The position numbers and the translations under genes were made by a program. A stretch of 34,599 nt of DNA from Paraburkholderia sp. BCC1885 (GTDB taxonomy: Bacteria; Pseudomonadota; Gammaproteobacteria; Burkholderiales; Burkholderiaceae): the NCBI RefSeq assembly GCF_900996235.1, contig NZ_CAAJGM010000223.1, forward strand, positions 1 through 34,599, read 5' to 3'. The notes beneath the pieces are model-generated. The model saw only the letters and a list, made by a program, of their open reading frames with translations. It did no database searches and had not been told where the DNA came from. Below are positions 33,713 through 34,599 of the stretch, in pieces (position 1 is the first letter of the stretch; each line of letters starts with the position of its first letter).

Positions 33713-34159
33713 ATGGAAACGGCTATGGACAAGCTCCTGCGCGTCGACATCCTCAGTGTCGAAGAATTGCTTTACTCCGGTGATGCAGTGTTCGTTTCCC
33801 TGCCTGGCGAGGAGGGGGAACTGGGCATCTATCCGCGACATGCGCCCCTGCTCACGCGTATCCGGCCGGGGATCGTCAAGATCCGGGAGCGAGAGGCGAG
33901 CGGCGACGAACATATCTTTGTCGCAGGCGGCTTCCTGGAGGTGCGGCACGACTCCGTTATCGTGCTGGCCGATCATGCAATACGCAGCCCCGCGCTCGAT
34001 GCGGCCAAGGCCGATGAGGCCAGACGTAAAGCCACCGATTTGCGTGCGCAGTTTGCCGGGCAGCGCGAGCGTGAATTCAATTTCGCCGCAGCCAGATCGG
34101 AACTGATGGATGAACTGGCGCGATTCTTCGCGCTGGCGCTGCACAAGGTGGCGCGTTAG
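33713..34159 (+). CDS. atpC: F1 ATP synthase epsilon subunit (orphan copy)
   Basis: A 148-residue epsilon subunit. The N-terminal beta-sandwich begins LLRVDILSVEELLYSGDAVFVSLPGEEGELGIYPRHAPLLTRIRPGIVKIRERE, with the HAPLLT block typical of the family. The C-terminal helical hairpin (AADAAKADEARRKATDLRAQF region, then FAAARSELMDELARFF) is retained, so the inhibitory arm of epsilon is present. Its ATG immediately follows the atpG stop with no gap; an internal ATG at 33725 is a possible start. Alone with gamma it could form a gamma-epsilon stalk. It ends in a short overlap with the convergent universal-stress gene. Neither the beta nor the alpha subunit is encoded nearby. Confidence 0.93.
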   Translation: METAMDKLLRVDILSVEELLYSGDAVFVSLPGEEGELGIYPRHAPLLTRIRPGIVKIREREASGDEHIFVAGGFLEVRHDSVIVLADHAIRSPALDAAKADEARRKATDLRAQFAGQREREFNFAAARSELMDELARFFALALHKVAR

Positions 34160-34599
34160 GTCAGCGCTGCGGCCTGGCTGCTATCGGTCGCGTGCCGGAC
34201 CAGCAGTACCGGCACAGTCGCGATCTTGACGAAGGACTCGGCAACGCTGCCGACAAGCACGCGCCGAATGCCACGGCGACCGTGAGTACCCATCACGACC
34301 AGATCTGCTTCGCATTCCTTAACAGCGCGGGAAAGCGCCTCCGCGATGGTTTCGCTATTCGCGTCGATTGATCGAGCGTTTCCGTGGAGACCAAGCTCGT
34401 CGAAGCGCCGGCGCGCGTCCGCCAGCGCTTCGCGACCGGCTCGAACACCGGCTTCGTCTAGAAGAGGTTCCTCGCCGGAACCGACATTCAGATCCTCAAG
34501 CGGCATGGCATGCTGAACGATATACACGGCTTCGACAAACGCCGCGGCGGGCTGCGCGATTTTCAGCGCTTCTTCCAGCGCAAGTTGGGCGCACCGGCT
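34156..34599 (-). CDS. Universal stress protein (partial, runs off right edge)
   Basis: The 3' part of a UspA-family gene. The last 123 residues include the nucleotide-binding signature ADLVVMGTHGRRGIRRVLVGSVAESFVKIATVPVLLVR (G-x2-G-x9-G-S type). The frame stays open to the window edge, where it continues as AQLALEEALKIAQPAAAFVEAVYIVQHAMP, typical of the region after the N-terminal strand. About 15-20 N-terminal residues are therefore outside the window. Proteins of this group are often strongly induced by oxygen limitation or growth arrest in betaproteobacteria. The stop overlaps the end of atpC by four bases on the opposite strand. Confidence 0.93.
   Translation of the reverse strand, partial: SRCAQLALEEALKIAQPAAAFVEAVYIVQHAMPLEDLNVGSGEEPLLDEAGVRAGREALADARRRFDELGLHGNARSIDANSETIAEALSRAVKECEADLVVMGTHGRRGIRRVLVGSVAESFVKIATVPVLLVRHATDSSQAAALT

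Overview
The window looks like part of a Paraburkholderia/Burkholderia-type betaproteobacterial replicon, probably a secondary chromosome or megaplasmid. The base composition is high in GC, gene ends lie close together or overlap, and the proteins read as typical of that group: a MocR-type regulator, a cyoABCD quinol oxidase, LysR, AraC and FixJ-type regulators, several flavin-dependent (LLM) monooxygenases, a BON-domain protein and a universal stress protein. This taxonomic placement comes from reading protein character, not from a search.

Layout. (1) 1-126 is the tail of an IS3-like insertion sequence, cut by the window edge. (2) 251-11596 is a co-oriented block: TonB-dependent receptor, two LLM monooxygenases (MsnO8-like and NtaA/SnaA/DszA-like), a polar-amino-acid ABC transporter with permease and ATPase fused in one chain, its family-3 solute-binding protein with a Tat-like signal, a third LLM monooxygenase, a GNAT acetyltransferase and a family-5 (peptide-type) solute-binding protein. 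The gene set resembles the Bacillus yxe/ytm operons, which import S-modified cysteines and degrade them through N-acetylation and monooxygenation. My working model is a Gram-negative organosulfur scavenging pathway. (3) 11769-12718 holds a stand-alone DUF4096 transposase-like protein and a secreted SnoaL-like protein. (4) 12762-18343 has a divergent MocR regulator next to cyoABCD. (5) 18564-24246 is a run of small accessory genes: cupin, AraC, orphan anti-sigma-like protein, GNAT and cytochrome P450, ending in a LysR gene. The LysR gene is divergent from an Old Yellow Enzyme homologue (24370-25476). (6) 25706-26758 is a locally AT-richer stretch with an NTF2-like and a YciI-like protein.

(7) 27096-34599 reads like the edge of a low-oxygen/stress locus. 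It contains a three-gene two-component operon (membrane PAS histidine kinase, lone receiver, FixJ-type regulator), a secreted alpha/beta hydrolase, a truncated ohr remnant, a BON-domain protein, an intact F1 ATP synthase gamma-epsilon pair without alpha or beta, and a universal stress protein that runs off the right end. Between the BON gene and atpG lies a near-consensus FNR/Anr box (32691-32704). It is placed at the class II distance from plausible -10 elements on both strands, so the BON protein and the spare gamma-epsilon pair are probably induced when oxygen falls.

The two observations most worth pursuing are the Anr-linked orphan ATP synthase central stalk and the LLM/ABC/GNAT/TonB scavenging cluster. 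No tRNA, rRNA, CRISPR array or phage region was seen.
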